A stretch of DNA of 44,180 bases from Candidatus Blautia faecipullorum (GCA_019115125.1 DXEG01000009.1:1-44180); one strand, 5' to 3'. Counted from the first letter of the stretch, positions 1-8,107 are shown. Numbers and translations are program-made. Notes: generated by a model from the sequence alone, not told the origin.

Positions 1-116
1 AATCCTACCCGCCATTCGGAATCCGCGGGGTCCCCGCCCCACTACTTCCTCATGTCGGGGCGCGTCATAAAGTCATGTCCCCACTTATGTGCAAGCACAA
101 CGTGTGGAATGACTTT
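1..116 (-). repeat. Structured intergenic element, copy A (cut by window edge)
   Basis: Read on the minus strand, this stretch has the same order of parts as the complete element at 22992-23155. Arm 1 is AAAGTCAT/ATGACTTT (plus positions 109-116 with 69-76). Inside it is a hairpin TGTGC-TT-GCACA (88-99), followed by the shared word GGACAT (75-80). Next come GCGCCCC (57-63), ATGA, arm 2 GGAA/TTCC (46-49 with 18-21), an inner hairpin GCGGGG/CCCCGC (25-37), and the shared word GAATGGCG (10-17). The outer closing stem cannot be judged because the window begins here. There is no open reading frame of note. The pairings are read directly from the sequence; membership of one family is inference. Confidence 0.6.
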
Positions 117-139
117 TGACGCTTGAATCATATAAAGTA

Positions 140-167
140 AAAAAGACAGCCGTCAGGCTGCCTTTTT
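140..167. terminator. Bidirectional hairpin terminator
   Basis: A GC-rich stem (AGACAGCC with GGCTGCCT, 4-nt loop) is flanked by A-rich and T-rich runs, so it can terminate on either strand. It is the first candidate terminator downstream of ftsH, about 170 nt past the stop. Between it and ftsH (168-336) I see only AT-rich sequence and no convincing gene; a 72-codon plus-strand frame at 116-334 has no ribosome binding site and unconvincing composition. Confidence 0.6.
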
Positions 168-336
168 CGGAGAAGGTATTTCTTCTTATGGGGTGTAGCA
201 AAAACTATATAATGTATTGGGGGGTTTTTACGATATATATAATACCATGGCACAAGAGAAAAGTGTGCACAAACTTCACAAAAATCATCATTGCTTTTTG
301 GCTATATTGTACAAGCAAGTTTTTATCACCCTGATT

Positions 337-2151
337 TTATGATGTAAAAAGTGCCTCAAACTCATCTCTGTGAACCTTCTCCTTCTCAAGGAGAAGGGCG
401 GAACACTTGTGGAGCACATCCATATGCTGAAGGATAATCTCCTTTGCCCTCTGATGGCACTGGTCAATGATCTCATGGATCTCCTGGTCTATCTCCTTAG
501 CCACCTCTTCACTGTAGCTTCTGGTATGCGCCAGATCTCTTCCGATAAACACCTCGTCGCCCTCGTCGCCGTAGGCGATCAATCCCATCTTGTCAGACAT
601 GCCGTACTGCATAACCATTGCCCGGGCAGTACTGGTGGCACGCTTGATGTCATTGGACGCCCCTGTGGTAATATCGCCGAAAATAATTTCTTCCGCCACA
701 CGCCCTCCCAGAAGAGTCGTGATATCCTGCAGCATTTTACTCTTCGTACTGAAGATATCGTCGTTTTCCGGAAGAGGCATCGTATATCCCGCCGCGCCGA
801 TACCGGTAGGAATAATGGAAATCGTATATACAGGATCCATGTCCGGAAGCACATGAAACAGAATCGCGTGTCCGGCTTCATGATAGGCAGTAATCTTCTT
901 TTCTTTTTCAGAAATCACCTTGCTGCGTTTCTCGGCGCCGATACCCACCTTGATAAAAGCATGTTTGATATCCGTCTGCGTCATATAGCTGCGTCCGGCC
1001 TTTGCCGCCATGATCGCCGCCTCATTCAAAAGATTTTCAAGATCCGCGCCGGTAAAGCCCGCCGTAGTCTGCGCGATCTGCGCCAGATCCACATCCTCGC
1101 CCAGAGGCTTATCCTTGGCATGCACACGGAGAATTTCCTCTCTCCCCTTAATGTCCGGTCTGCCTACCGCTACCTTGCGGTCAAAACGTCCGGGACGGAG
1201 AATTGCCGGATCAAGAATATCTACACGGTTGGTAGCCGCCATTACAATGATACCCTCATTGACTCCGAAGCCGTCCATCTCCACAAGAAGCTGGTTCAGG
1301 GTCTGCTCTCTCTCATCATGTCCGCCGCCCATACCTGTGCCTCTCTGTCTTGCCACCGCGTCGATCTCATCAATAAAGATAATGCACGGAGCGTGCCGCT
1401 TTCCTTCCTCAAAAAGGTCGCGGACACGGGACGCTCCCACACCTACGAACATTTCCACAAAATCAGAACCGGAAATAGAGAAAAACGGAACGCCCGCTTC
1501 CCCTGCAACCGCTTTTGCCAGAAGCGTCTTACCTGTTCCCGGAGGGCCCACCAGTAGAACGCCCTTGGGGATCCTGGCTCCCACATTCGTATATTTCTGC
1601 GGAGCCTTCAAAAAGTCCACAACCTCTTCCAGATCCTCTTTTTCCTCCCTGAGTCCGGCCACATTCTGAAAAGTCACCTTTTTTTCTTCCGGAAGCATCA
1701 TCCTGGCGCGGCTCTTCCCAAAATTCATCATTTTAGAATTTCCGCCGCCCCCTGACATCTGCCTGTTCATCATCAGAAACAGGAATATCACAAGGCCGCC
1801 TGTGAGCAGAACCGGAAGAAGCGTCGTCAGAAACAGATTTTCCTGCGGCACATCCTTGACCTGGGCTGAAATCCCATGCCCTTCCAGCATATCCTGAGCT
1901 TCTTTCACATCCGTCACATAAACCCGTTTCTGGCCTTCGCTCTCAATATCCGCTGTCACGGAACCTGTAGGAACCTCCCGGTTCTGGTAAATCACCGCAT
2001 TATGCACTCTTCCCTCTTCTGCCGCCTGCTCCAATGCTTCCATAGTATAGTCGCTCTGAGATGCCACCTGATTATTCAGATAAAAATAACCTGCAATCAG
2101 CAAGACAATCAGAATCAGATACAGGCCAATTCTGCTTGGCTGTCTGTTCAC
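337..2151 (-). CDS. ftsH: ATP-dependent zinc metalloprotease FtsH
   Basis: FtsH is a membrane-anchored AAA+ protease that extracts and degrades misfolded or regulatory membrane proteins and some cytosolic ones. The 604-residue product has two membrane segments (about residues 8-25 and 107-127) bracketing a small extracytoplasmic domain. The AAA+ module has Walker A GPPGTGKT (202-209), Walker B ending in DEID (261-264) and the second region of homology around 306-324. The zinc-protease signature HEAGH is at 424-428. The start codon is GTG, preceded by AAAGGAG at about 10 nt. It is the last gene of the spoIIE-tilS-hpt-ftsH run, the same order as in Bacillus subtilis. Length and motifs are those of an intact family member. 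Confidence 0.97.
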   Translation of the reverse strand: MNRQPSRIGLYLILIVLLIAGYFYLNNQVASQSDYTMEALEQAAEEGRVHNAVIYQNREVPTGSVTADIESEGQKRVYVTDVKEAQDMLEGHGISAQVKDVPQENLFLTTLLPVLLTGGLVIFLFLMMNRQMSGGGGNSKMMNFGKSRARMMLPEEKKVTFQNVAGLREEKEDLEEVVDFLKAPQKYTNVGARIPKGVLLVGPPGTGKTLLAKAVAGEAGVPFFSISGSDFVEMFVGVGASRVRDLFEEGKRHAPCIIFIDEIDAVARQRGTGMGGGHDEREQTLNQLLVEMDGFGVNEGIIVMAATNRVDILDPAILRPGRFDRKVAVGRPDIKGREEILRVHAKDKPLGEDVDLAQIAQTTAGFTGADLENLLNEAAIMAAKAGRSYMTQTDIKHAFIKVGIGAEKRSKVISEKEKKITAYHEAGHAILFHVLPDMDPVYTISIIPTGIGAAGYTMPLPENDDIFSTKSKMLQDITTLLGGRVAEEIIFGDITTGASNDIKRATSTARAMVMQYGMSDKMGLIAYGDEGDEVFIGRDLAHTRSYSEEVAKEIDQEIHEIIDQCHQRAKEIILQHMDVLHKCSALLLEKEKVHRDEFEALFTS

Positions 2152-2167
2152 TTAGCTGAATCTCCTT

Positions 2168-2698
2168 TCACTCTCTGTCTAAATCCACCACGCCGATGAA
2201 TGGGAGATTACGGTATTTCTGGGCATAGTCCAGACCATATCCCACCACAAACTCATCCGGGATGTTAAAACAGCAATAATCTACTTTTACATCTCTTACT
2301 CTGCGCTCCGGCTTGTCAAGGAGCGTACAGAGCCGTACACTGTTAGGATTCCGGCCCTTCAGAATCTCCATCAGGTAACTCAATGTTCTCCCCGAATCAA
2401 TGATATCCTCTACGATCAGAACGTCTTTTCCGATCAGCGGCTGATCCAGGTCTTTTACGATCCTTACCACTCCGCTTGATTTCGTATCGTCGCCATAGCT
2501 GGAAACCGACATAAAATCCAGAGATACAGGAATCGTGATCCTCTTGGCAAGCTCACATGTAAAGAACACTCCGCCCTTCAGAACACAGATCAGATGAATC
2601 TCCTTTCCCGCGTAATCCTTACTGATCCTCGCCGCGATCTGCTGGATTCTGGCATCTACTTCTTCTTCGCTGATTAATACCCTGATTTTTTCACTCAT
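2168..2698 (-). CDS. hpt: Hypoxanthine phosphoribosyltransferase
   Basis: This enzyme salvages hypoxanthine (and usually guanine) to the nucleoside monophosphate using PRPP. The PRPP-binding loop reads VEDIIDSGRTL, the type I phosphoribosyltransferase signature, and the C-terminal DEFVVGYGLDY is typical of bacterial HPRT. I place the start at 2698 (MSEKIRV) because AAGGAGG lies 8 nt upstream; an in-frame ATG 12 codons earlier has no such site. The product is 176 residues, normal for the family. It lies 16 nt upstream of ftsH and follows tilS; the tilS-hpt-ftsH order is widely conserved in Firmicutes. Confidence 0.96.
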   Translation of the reverse strand: MSEKIRVLISEEEVDARIQQIAARISKDYAGKEIHLICVLKGGVFFTCELAKRITIPVSLDFMSVSSYGDDTKSSGVVRIVKDLDQPLIGKDVLIVEDIIDSGRTLSYLMEILKGRNPNSVRLCTLLDKPERRVRDVKVDYCCFNIPDEFVVGYGLDYAQKYRNLPFIGVVDLDRE

Positions 2699-2749
2699 TG
2701 ACTCTTCCTCCTTCTGTCCGCTGTTTACGGACATTCTGTACTTTCCCCG

Positions 2750-4159
2750 TTATTTTTCCTGGTATTCGATCTGCAGAACCCGGGCTGTCCCGGAGGTGAT
2801 CCTGCAGTTCCCGCTCATCCTTCCGCCCACGATCCAGAGCACTTCGTTTCCCACCGCGACCAGAGGAATGTTTTCTCTCAATTCTCCCGGGATCTTATCG
2901 TCAATCATACATCTGGTAAGCTTTTTTTTGTTTCCGGCCTGATTGATTACCAGATAATCGCCGCTTCGTCTGGCCCGGACAGTCAGTCCGTATTTTATTT
3001 TATCACAATCCATCCATTTCGTATACTTTTTTTCCAAAATCTTCTCCCCGGAATAAGAAAAAATCTTTGTACGGAAGATCCCAAAAGGACATTCCAACAC
3101 GCCGGGAACGGGAATCTGCCAGGAGCTTCCGCGCAAAAGTGCACCCGCCTTATCCTCCGGCGCTTTCTTTCGCAGAAGAACTCCCTCATATCTCCGTACC
3201 GCCTCGATCCCCCGGGGAAGATCCGCACAGCTCCCTGTCCTGCCGTTCCAGAGATCCAGAACCGCGTTTATATGGATCAGAGCAAGATCCTTCCTCTGCC
3301 CGGCGATTTCCTCCAGGGCCTCACGTACCGCATATGTCTGGAGAATCTTCTCGTTTTCAAAAAAATCCTCCCGGAACAAAAAGCCTTCCTCTGTTCCGCA
3401 GCTCCGCAGAAGGCCGCGGCCCATGCCGGAAAGATACTCCTCCGCCATCTCCAGGATCGCGGCGGTCTCCGCCATGTGCGAAACCGCCTTCGCGTTTATC
3501 TCTTTTTCCATTGCCGGAATAATATGGTGGCGGATCCTGTTCCGCGTATAATCGTCTTCAAGATTTGTTCCGTCCAGGGCATATGGAATTTGTCTCTCTT
3601 TTAAATATTCGTCAATTTCTCTCCGTTCTAAACATAAAAGAGGACGGATCAGCTCACCGTTCACAGGCTTCATGGAGGAAAGGCCGCGAATTCCCGTCCC
3701 CCTGGCAAGATGATGCAGCATCGTCTCCGCCAGGTCGTTTTTATTATGGGCCAGGGCCGTGAGTATCCTGCCCCCGCCTCCTGTCTTTTCCTCCAGCCTG
3801 CTTCCCGCGGCGAGGAACGCCTCCTTCCTCGCCATTCTGCCGGCCTCCTCCAGACCGATGCCCAGACGGGCCGCAAGCCCGGGAACATCACGGACATAAA
3901 CCTGACAGGAAATACCTTTTTTGCGGCATACCTCCTCCACAAGCTTCTGATCCCTCTCCGCCTCCTGTCCGCGGATCATATGATTCACGTGGATCACCTG
4001 CAGAAAAAATCCCTGCGCTTCCGACAACCTTATCAGCATGTCAAGCATCGCCATGGAATCGCCTCCACCCGACACCCCCGCCAGAACCGCGCCGGCCTGC
4101 AGGAACATATTGTTTTCCTCTGTGTATTTTTGGATTTTATGATAAATTCTGTCCTGCAT
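2750..4159 (-). CDS. tilS: tRNA(Ile)-lysidine synthase TilS
   Basis: TilS converts cytidine-34 of the CAU-anticodon tRNA-Ile to lysidine, switching its charging and decoding from Met to Ile, using ATP and lysine. The N-terminal N-type ATP pyrophosphatase loop SGGGDS is at residues 30-35, and the substrate-binding domain and C-terminal TilS domain follow (469 residues, a usual Firmicute length). The C-terminal third has the basic KKKLTRCMID-type stretch seen in the family. The start at 4159 has a weakly placed GGAG about 14 nt upstream, so the exact start is a little uncertain. It lies between spoIIE and hpt, as in Bacillus. Confidence 0.95.
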   Translation of the reverse strand: MQDRIYHKIQKYTEENNMFLQAGAVLAGVSGGGDSMAMLDMLIRLSEAQGFFLQVIHVNHMIRGQEAERDQKLVEEVCRKKGISCQVYVRDVPGLAARLGIGLEEAGRMARKEAFLAAGSRLEEKTGGGGRILTALAHNKNDLAETMLHHLARGTGIRGLSSMKPVNGELIRPLLCLERREIDEYLKERQIPYALDGTNLEDDYTRNRIRHHIIPAMEKEINAKAVSHMAETAAILEMAEEYLSGMGRGLLRSCGTEEGFLFREDFFENEKILQTYAVREALEEIAGQRKDLALIHINAVLDLWNGRTGSCADLPRGIEAVRRYEGVLLRKKAPEDKAGALLRGSSWQIPVPGVLECPFGIFRTKIFSYSGEKILEKKYTKWMDCDKIKYGLTVRARRSGDYLVINQAGNKKKLTRCMIDDKIPGELRENIPLVAVGNEVLWIVGGRMSGNCRITSGTARVLQIEYQEK

Positions 4160-4198
4160 TCTGTTCTTACATTCTCCTTTTTCTCCAGGGCAGCGCCG

Positions 4199-5692
4199 CT
4201 ATTTTCTGATCACGCTCGCCACAAGAACGGTCATATCGTCTCTGGCATGGTAATCACTGTATCCGAGCACTCTTTCCAGAATCCCCCTGCCAACCTCTTT
4301 TGGGGCTTCCTCCGGAATGTCCATGATAATCTCCTTCATGGTTTCCTCCTCCCTGTCCATGGGCAGCGCGTCCAGCACTCCGTCCGTCATCATGATCAGG
4401 TAGTCGCCATGATAAAGCTTTCTGGAGGAGGTATCAAAGTCCGCCTGCTGCATCAGCCCCGCCGCGAGACTTTCCGAAGTAATCGCCTCCACCCAGTGAT
4501 CTCTTTTAATAAAAGTCGAGGCTGCCCCTGCTTTCAGAAAATTACAGATTCCGGTGTAGAGATCCAGAGCACAGATATCCACTGTAGAAAACATGCCCTC
4601 GCCGCCCTTTAATACAAGAGCGGAGTTTACCATCCTGGCCGCGGTTTCCTGAGAAAATCCGGATTCCAGAAACTGTTCCAGAAGCTCCACCACGATCTCG
4701 CTCTCTCTGCAGGCATCCATGCCGGAACCCATGCCGTCAGAAAGGCACATCACAAACTTACCGCCTTCCTCCTGACGGCAGATATAATTATCGCCGGATA
4801 CCTTTTCCTCTTCCCGGGTAAGCCTGGCTACCCCGTACAGCACCTGATAACTGACGTCCTCAACAAAATGGACTGTATGAAATTCTCCATTGACAATACA
4901 GCGGCTGTCCTCCGCTGACGTCATGGCACATTCACAGATCTGAGACAATATCTGAGACACCTCCGTAACAGAGACGCACTGGCCGCTCCTGGCCCTCATG
5001 TTCAGAAATATTTGCCGCCGGCCCTCCACCTTGTCCATCACCCAGGCATGTTTCAGTATAACATGTCTCTTTTTGAGCGATTTTCTGAGATTCTCCTGAA
5101 ACTCCGCCCCGGCGGGAGCGATATCGTAAAGATCCTCCGCCACCATCTGCATGATCCTGGAAATCTCAGTCAACTGCTGGGCCACCGCCAGCCTGCTCTC
5201 GATCATACGGTTTCCCCATATAAGATTCTGCCGTTCTTTTTGGAACCGCTCGCGGACTGTTTCCAGATACTGAATGGATTTCCCGCAGATTTCCGCCCAC
5301 TCTGAGCGTATCTGCTCCACCTTCGGCTCGTCCCCCTCCTCCATAGCGCGGATCATAGCTTCCCCGCCCCTGTACAGAGAGTCTCCCTGGTTTCCCCAGC
5401 AGATCTCCCGGTGATAGCACTGGCTGCACATTTGCTGGTTCGCGTCCTTGAGGATTTTTTCAATCTGTCCGCCGCTGAGATAATCCTTCCGATAAGGCAT
5501 TCCGTAAAAGGTGTCCGCCAGTTTCTGAAAGGAAGCCGCATACCGCTCTACTTTTTCTTTTTGGGGATGGCTTTCACATAGAGGAAACTGCTCCTCTTTT
5601 TTTGACTTTCTCCCCGTCAAAATAGTTTTTGCCATGTCCCGTAAGATCAGCAGCATACTGATCACGAGCATGGCAACAATCCATTCCTGCAT
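4199..5692 (-). CDS. spoIIE: Stage II sporulation protein E, short form (PP2C-type phosphatase)
   Basis: SpoIIE dephosphorylates SpoIIAA in the forespore, which frees sigma-F, and also acts at the polar septum. The C-terminal PP2C domain is complete: SGDN (about 299-302), SDGMGSG (about 318-324), MMTDGVLD, and RDDMTVLV near the end. Upstream is the family's cysteine patch CSQC...CW (about residues 89-99). The start at 5692 (MQEWIVAML) is set by GGGGAGGGG a few nt upstream. The product is about 497 residues with a single N-terminal membrane segment (about 5-20), whereas the Bacillus and Clostridium proteins known to me are near 800 residues with about ten segments. Its place between divIC and tilS supports orthology. 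It has its own Spo0A-like promoter. Confidence 0.9.
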   Translation of the reverse strand: MQEWIVAMLVISMLLILRDMAKTILTGRKSKKEEQFPLCESHPQKEKVERYAASFQKLADTFYGMPYRKDYLSGGQIEKILKDANQQMCSQCYHREICWGNQGDSLYRGGEAMIRAMEEGDEPKVEQIRSEWAEICGKSIQYLETVRERFQKERQNLIWGNRMIESRLAVAQQLTEISRIMQMVAEDLYDIAPAGAEFQENLRKSLKKRHVILKHAWVMDKVEGRRQIFLNMRARSGQCVSVTEVSQILSQICECAMTSAEDSRCIVNGEFHTVHFVEDVSYQVLYGVARLTREEEKVSGDNYICRQEEGGKFVMCLSDGMGSGMDACRESEIVVELLEQFLESGFSQETAARMVNSALVLKGGEGMFSTVDICALDLYTGICNFLKAGAASTFIKRDHWVEAITSESLAAGLMQQADFDTSSRKLYHGDYLIMMTDGVLDALPMDREEETMKEIIMDIPEEAPKEVGRGILERVLGYSDYHARDDMTVLVASVIRK

Positions 5693-5728
5693 ATTTTCCC
5701 CTCCCCTTAATCTCTTCGTCAAGTGATT

Positions 5729-5761
5729 ATTATAGGGGACGGAGCATAAAATATCTGTCAA
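5729..5761 (-). promoter_or_regulatory. spoIIE promoter, 21-bp spacer, Spo0A-type
   Basis: On the minus strand a consensus -35 TTGACA (5756-5761) and a consensus -10 TATAAT (5729-5734) are separated by 21 bp instead of about 17. The -35 lies in TTTGACA, one mismatch from the reverse complement of the Spo0A box TGTCGAA. The Bacillus spoIIE and spoIIG promoters are known for this wide spacing and for Spo0A activation. The match here is seen; Spo0A control is inferred. Confidence 0.7.
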
Positions 5762-5803
5762 ACAGCGACGATTATTCTAAAAAACTTTTCACCAAAATTT
5801 TGC

Positions 5804-6118
5804 TTATTTTTCTTCCTCAAAGACAATCTCATTGTCTTTGACCAGCCCCAGCTTATCCCGGGCCACTTCCGCGGCGTACTCGTCTGTCTGCATATATTCC
5901 TTCTGAGCGTCGATCTCCTTGGTACGCTCTTTTTCGTTCTCTATTTTTTCTTCCAGCTCCGCCGCTTTGGCGTCATATACCGCTACGCGGTTGCGCATAT
6001 CGACGCTTCCTATGGCAAATACGCCAAGAAGGATCACCGCTACAAGAGAAACAGCAGCCATACCAATGTAATTATTCGCAATCTTTCTTTTATTTTTCTG
6101 CCTTTTTGATTTTTTCAA
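5804..6118 (-). CDS. divIC: Septum formation initiator FtsB/DivIC family protein
   Basis: DivIC (FtsB family) is a bitopic divisome protein that works with FtsL and DivIB to trigger septal peptidoglycan synthesis. The 104-residue product has a basic cytoplasmic head (KKSKRQKNKRK), one membrane segment (about residues 22-42) and a coiled coil rich in Glu and Lys, then the conserved end AEVARDKLGLV. I choose a TTG start at 6118 because AGGAG lies 8 nt upstream; ATG at 6193 is possible but lacks a site and would overlap yabQ further. With TTG, the gene still overlaps the end of yabQ by 29 nt. Its position between yabQ and spoIIE matches Bacillus. Confidence 0.88.
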   Translation of the reverse strand: MKKSKRQKNKRKIANNYIGMAAVSLVAVILLGVFAIGSVDMRNRVAVYDAKAAELEEKIENEKERTKEIDAQKEYMQTDEYAAEVARDKLGLVKDNEIVFEEEK

Positions 6119-6566
6119 CGCAACTGCTCCTCTTCTCACCAGGACTGTTTCTTTTTCGGGTTCCCTGCCGCATCTTTCTGATGATATATACAAGAATATT
6201 ACATCTTCTGATGAAAAATAGCAACCTTTTTGTTGAAAATTTTACAATAAACACAGGAATTCCAAAAAAAATCTCCAATGCCTTGCGCCAGGGAACCGCT
6301 ATGGTGATTCTGCACAGCCAGGCCCCGCAAATACATCCCCCGAAAAAAAAGCCTCTGAGTATCCCCTGGTTAAACCGATAGATCACAGAAAACAAAAAAA
6401 TCCCCGCCACCGTCCAGTAAACCAGGTCTTCACAGGCTGTAACCGCCGGATGATGCGGGACAACTTTTCTCAGAGCAGCCAGAAATTCATAGATCAGAAG
6501 CAGGGCCGCGCCTGTTCCCGCAGAAAGGAGAAGCAAAGCGGCTTCATATCTAATATAATCGCTCAT
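6090..6566 (-). CDS. yabQ: Spore cortex biosynthesis protein YabQ
   Basis: YabQ is a small membrane protein needed for spore cortex formation in Bacillus subtilis, made in the mother cell. The 158-residue product begins with a hydrophobic segment (about 8-32), has further membrane segments (about 50-63 and 70-105) and a basic C-terminal tail. The ACEDLVYW stretch and the following hydrophobic helix resemble the YabQ domain. It starts 3 nt after the yabP stop and its end overlaps the divIC start, so the three genes are probably translationally coupled. The molecular function is unknown in the family. Confidence 0.87.
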   Translation of the reverse strand: MSDYIRYEAALLLLSAGTGAALLLIYEFLAALRKVVPHHPAVTACEDLVYWTVAGIFLFSVIYRFNQGILRGFFFGGCICGAWLCRITIAVPWRKALEIFFGIPVFIVKFSTKRLLFFIRRCNILVYIIRKMRQGTRKRNSPGEKRSSCVEKIKKAEK

Positions 6567-6569
6567 AGA

Positions 6570-6851
6570 TTACCGAAACATCCGTTTCAGAAGAGATTCT
6601 TCCTTTTTTTCCGTATTTCTGGAGAGATAGGTAAGGCTTCCTATTTTTCCCTCGATATCCGCCTCGCCCTTTTCCAAATTCAGCCGCTTCACATGGAGCG
6701 CCTCTCCTTTTACGGAAAGCTTTCCCGCCTCTGTTTCCAGCAGGATCTCACTTTCATTAAAGGAATCAATATCATGGACACCTGTTACCGTACCGCTCTG
6801 ACGGTTCATCAGAGTCAGTCTGTGTGTCGGCGGTATTTTCTTTTCTTCCAC
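6570..6851 (-). CDS. yabP: Sporulation protein YabP
   Basis: YabP belongs to the YabP/YqfC family of small sporulation proteins, produced in the mother cell under sigma-E; the biochemical role is not known. The 93-residue product contains the family pattern in which THRLTLMNR is followed by a GV..I.SF.E..I...T..G.L.V.G..L.V..L.L..G sequence (about residues 9-62), ending in GKIGSLTYL. The start codon is GTG, with an excellent GGGGAGG 7 nt upstream. It heads the yabP-yabQ-divIC cluster and has a good sigma-E-like promoter in front of it. Confidence 0.92.
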   Translation of the reverse strand: MEEKKIPPTHRLTLMNRQSGTVTGVHDIDSFNESEILLETEAGKLSVKGEALHVKRLNLEKGEADIEGKIGSLTYLSRNTEKKEESLLKRMFR

Positions 6852-6883
6852 AGGCCGGCCTCCCCTAGCTTCTTTCCACTGTT

Positions 6884-6912
6884 AATGTATGTGAAAAGAG
6901 AGGTAAATAGAC
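6884..6912 (-). promoter_or_regulatory. Candidate sigma-E promoter of yabPQ
   Basis: On the minus strand CATACATT (6884-6891) fits the sigma-E -10 consensus CATACANT exactly. GTCTATTT (6905-6912), 13 bp upstream, resembles the sigma-E -35. The location, about 33 nt before the yabP GTG, is right, and yabP is a sigma-E gene in Bacillus. sigE itself is at 23775-24506 in this window. Confidence 0.6.
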
Positions 6913-6920
6913 CTCGGGTA

Positions 6921-7160
6921 TCAGAGATACCTGTACATACTCTCTGCTTCTTCTTTTCTCACGGTATCCCGTACTTCAAGAACCTCCACCCGGACGTTTT
7001 TTCCGCCGAACTGGATTTCAATGGTGTCTCCGGTTTTCACCTGGGCGGAAGCCTTTGCCGGCTTATCATTGATCAGAACCCGCCCTGCGTCGCAGGCTTC
7101 ATTTGCCACTGTCCGTCTTTTGATCAGACGGGAAATCTTTAAATATTTGTCTAGTCTCAT
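6921..7160 (-). CDS. rqcP: S4-domain RNA-binding protein RqcP (YabO/HslR-like)
   Basis: RqcP binds stalled 50S subunits with RqcH and helps add C-terminal alanine tails during ribosome-associated quality control. The 79-residue product is an S4 fold: MRLDKYLKISRLIKRR at the start, VLINDKPAKAS in the middle and a GDTIEIQFG loop. The start at 7160 is fixed by AGGAGG just upstream; the in-frame ATG at 7211 lies in the terminator of the preceding gene. It sits between the HU gene and yabP, as yabO does in Bacillus. Confidence 0.93.
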   Translation of the reverse strand: MRLDKYLKISRLIKRRTVANEACDAGRVLINDKPAKASAQVKTGDTIEIQFGGKNVRVEVLEVRDTVRKEEAESMYRYL

Positions 7161-7171
7161 TTTGCCTCCTG

Positions 7172-7199
7172 AAAAAAAGGGAGAACTTAACGTTCTCCC
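7172..7199 (-). terminator. Terminator between HU and rqcP
   Basis: On the minus strand GGGAGAAC, a short loop, GTTCTCCC and seven T form an intrinsic terminator directly after the HU stop. The rqcP ribosome binding site begins right after the T run, so read-through or a very short leader must serve rqcP. Confidence 0.85.
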
Positions 7200-7211
7200 T
7201 GACGTACTCAT

Positions 7212-7490
7212 TTATTTTTCGTTTACAAGATCCTTTAAAGCTTTTCCGGCTTTGAATTTCGGTGCTTTGGAAGCTTCAATTTTCATAGTCTCGCCAGTCT
7301 GAGGATTTCTGCCCTCTCTTGCAGCTCTCTCGCTAACCTCAAAGGTGCCGAATCCAACAAGCTGGATCTTGCCGCCTTTTTTAAGCTCGGATGCCACGAC
7401 ATCGGTGAAAGATTTTAAAACTGCTTCTACGTCCTTCTTGGCAAGGTTTGTCTCTTTCGCCATTGCTGCTACTAATTCTGTTTTATTCAT
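7212..7490 (-). CDS. hup: HU-family DNA-binding protein
   Basis: HU is a small dimeric nucleoid protein that bends DNA. The 92-residue product begins MNKTELVAAMA, has the conserved GFGTFEV followed by R.AREGRNPQTGE (the beta-arm that enters the DNA minor groove), and ends with a basic KAGKALKDLV helix. The start at 7490 has AGAGGAGG upstream. It has its own strong promoter and terminator, which fits an abundant protein made apart from its neighbours. The mazG-HU-rqcP order is common in Firmicutes. Confidence 0.97.
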   Translation of the reverse strand: MNKTELVAAMAKETNLAKKDVEAVLKSFTDVVASELKKGGKIQLVGFGTFEVSERAAREGRNPQTGETMKIEASKAPKFKAGKALKDLVNEK

Positions 7491-7564
7491 GGTGTTTCCT
7501 CCTCTAAAACTCTCTTTCTTAATTTTCTGCGTTATGCTTCCTGACAAATACACGCTATTAAATA

Positions 7565-7593
7565 TTTATATACCTTTTCGTATAGCTTGTCAA
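7565..7593 (-). promoter_or_regulatory. HU promoter (sigma-A type)
   Basis: On the minus strand TTGACA (7588-7593), a 17-bp spacer and TATAAA (7565-7570) lie about 75 nt before the HU start. This is the strongest vegetative promoter match in the left part of the window. Confidence 0.8.
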
Positions 7594-7604
7594 GACATTT
7601 TGCT

Positions 7605-8018
7605 TTATTCTTCCTTAAAAAAGAGCTCTTTTCCTTTCGCTTCTTTTTCTCTTTTTTTGAGTTCTTCCCAGGACAGCAAAGCCGCCTCTTTATCTTCAGG
7701 CGAAAAGATTTTCGGATGCCGGTATTTCATTTTTGCTGAAATACCGGAAACCACATCTTCTATAGTAAACAGGCCCTCCTCCTGGGCGATCACGCTGTGA
7801 AGAGCGATCTGGAAAAGCACGTCGCCCAGCTCTTCGCAAAGATTTTCACAGTCATTGGTCTGTTCCAGCAATTCAATCCCTTCCAGCGCCTCATTTGTTT
7901 CATTTATAAGATAGGGCTTCAGACTGCCATGGGTCTGCACGCTGTCCCATGGACAGTCCTTCCGTATCCGCCTGACTACTTCCATAAATTCATCAAAAAC
8001 CTGCATATCCTCCACCAT
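7605..8018 (-). CDS. mazG: MazG-family nucleoside triphosphate pyrophosphohydrolase
   Basis: MazG-type enzymes hydrolyse nucleoside triphosphates to monophosphates and pyrophosphate, a housecleaning and stress role. The product has the metal-binding pattern of this fold: ETNEALEGI followed by NLCEELGDVLFQI. The region around DCPWDSVQTH is the usual MazG N-terminal motif. At about 137 residues it is a single-domain form rather than the two-domain 260-residue enzyme of E. coli. The start is uncertain: ATG at 8018 has a weak site, ATG at 8006 has GGAGG too close, and 8063 is less likely. HU follows downstream with a separate promoter. Confidence 0.9.
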   Translation of the reverse strand: MVEDMQVFDEFMEVVRRIRKDCPWDSVQTHGSLKPYLINETNEALEGIELLEQTNDCENLCEELGDVLFQIALHSVIAQEEGLFTIEDVVSGISAKMKYRHPKIFSPEDKEAALLSWEELKKREKEAKGKELFFKEE

Positions 8019-8107
8019 CCTATGTTTTCCAGGCCATGGCCTGTTTATGTGCCTATTATACATCTGTTTTTCCGGAAAGGAAAGGAAAAACGCCGGTCAT
8101 CATGAGT

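Noticed and set aside
116..334. 72-codon plus-strand frame at the left edge
   Set aside because: No Shine-Dalgarno site, overlaps a terminator and the end of the structured element, and no recognisable protein features.
370..1557. Long plus-strand frame (395 codons) antisense to ftsH
   Set aside because: It lies wholly inside ftsH, has no ribosome binding site and a composition expected of the complement of a GC-rich codon pattern. The same applies to the many other antisense frames across the window.
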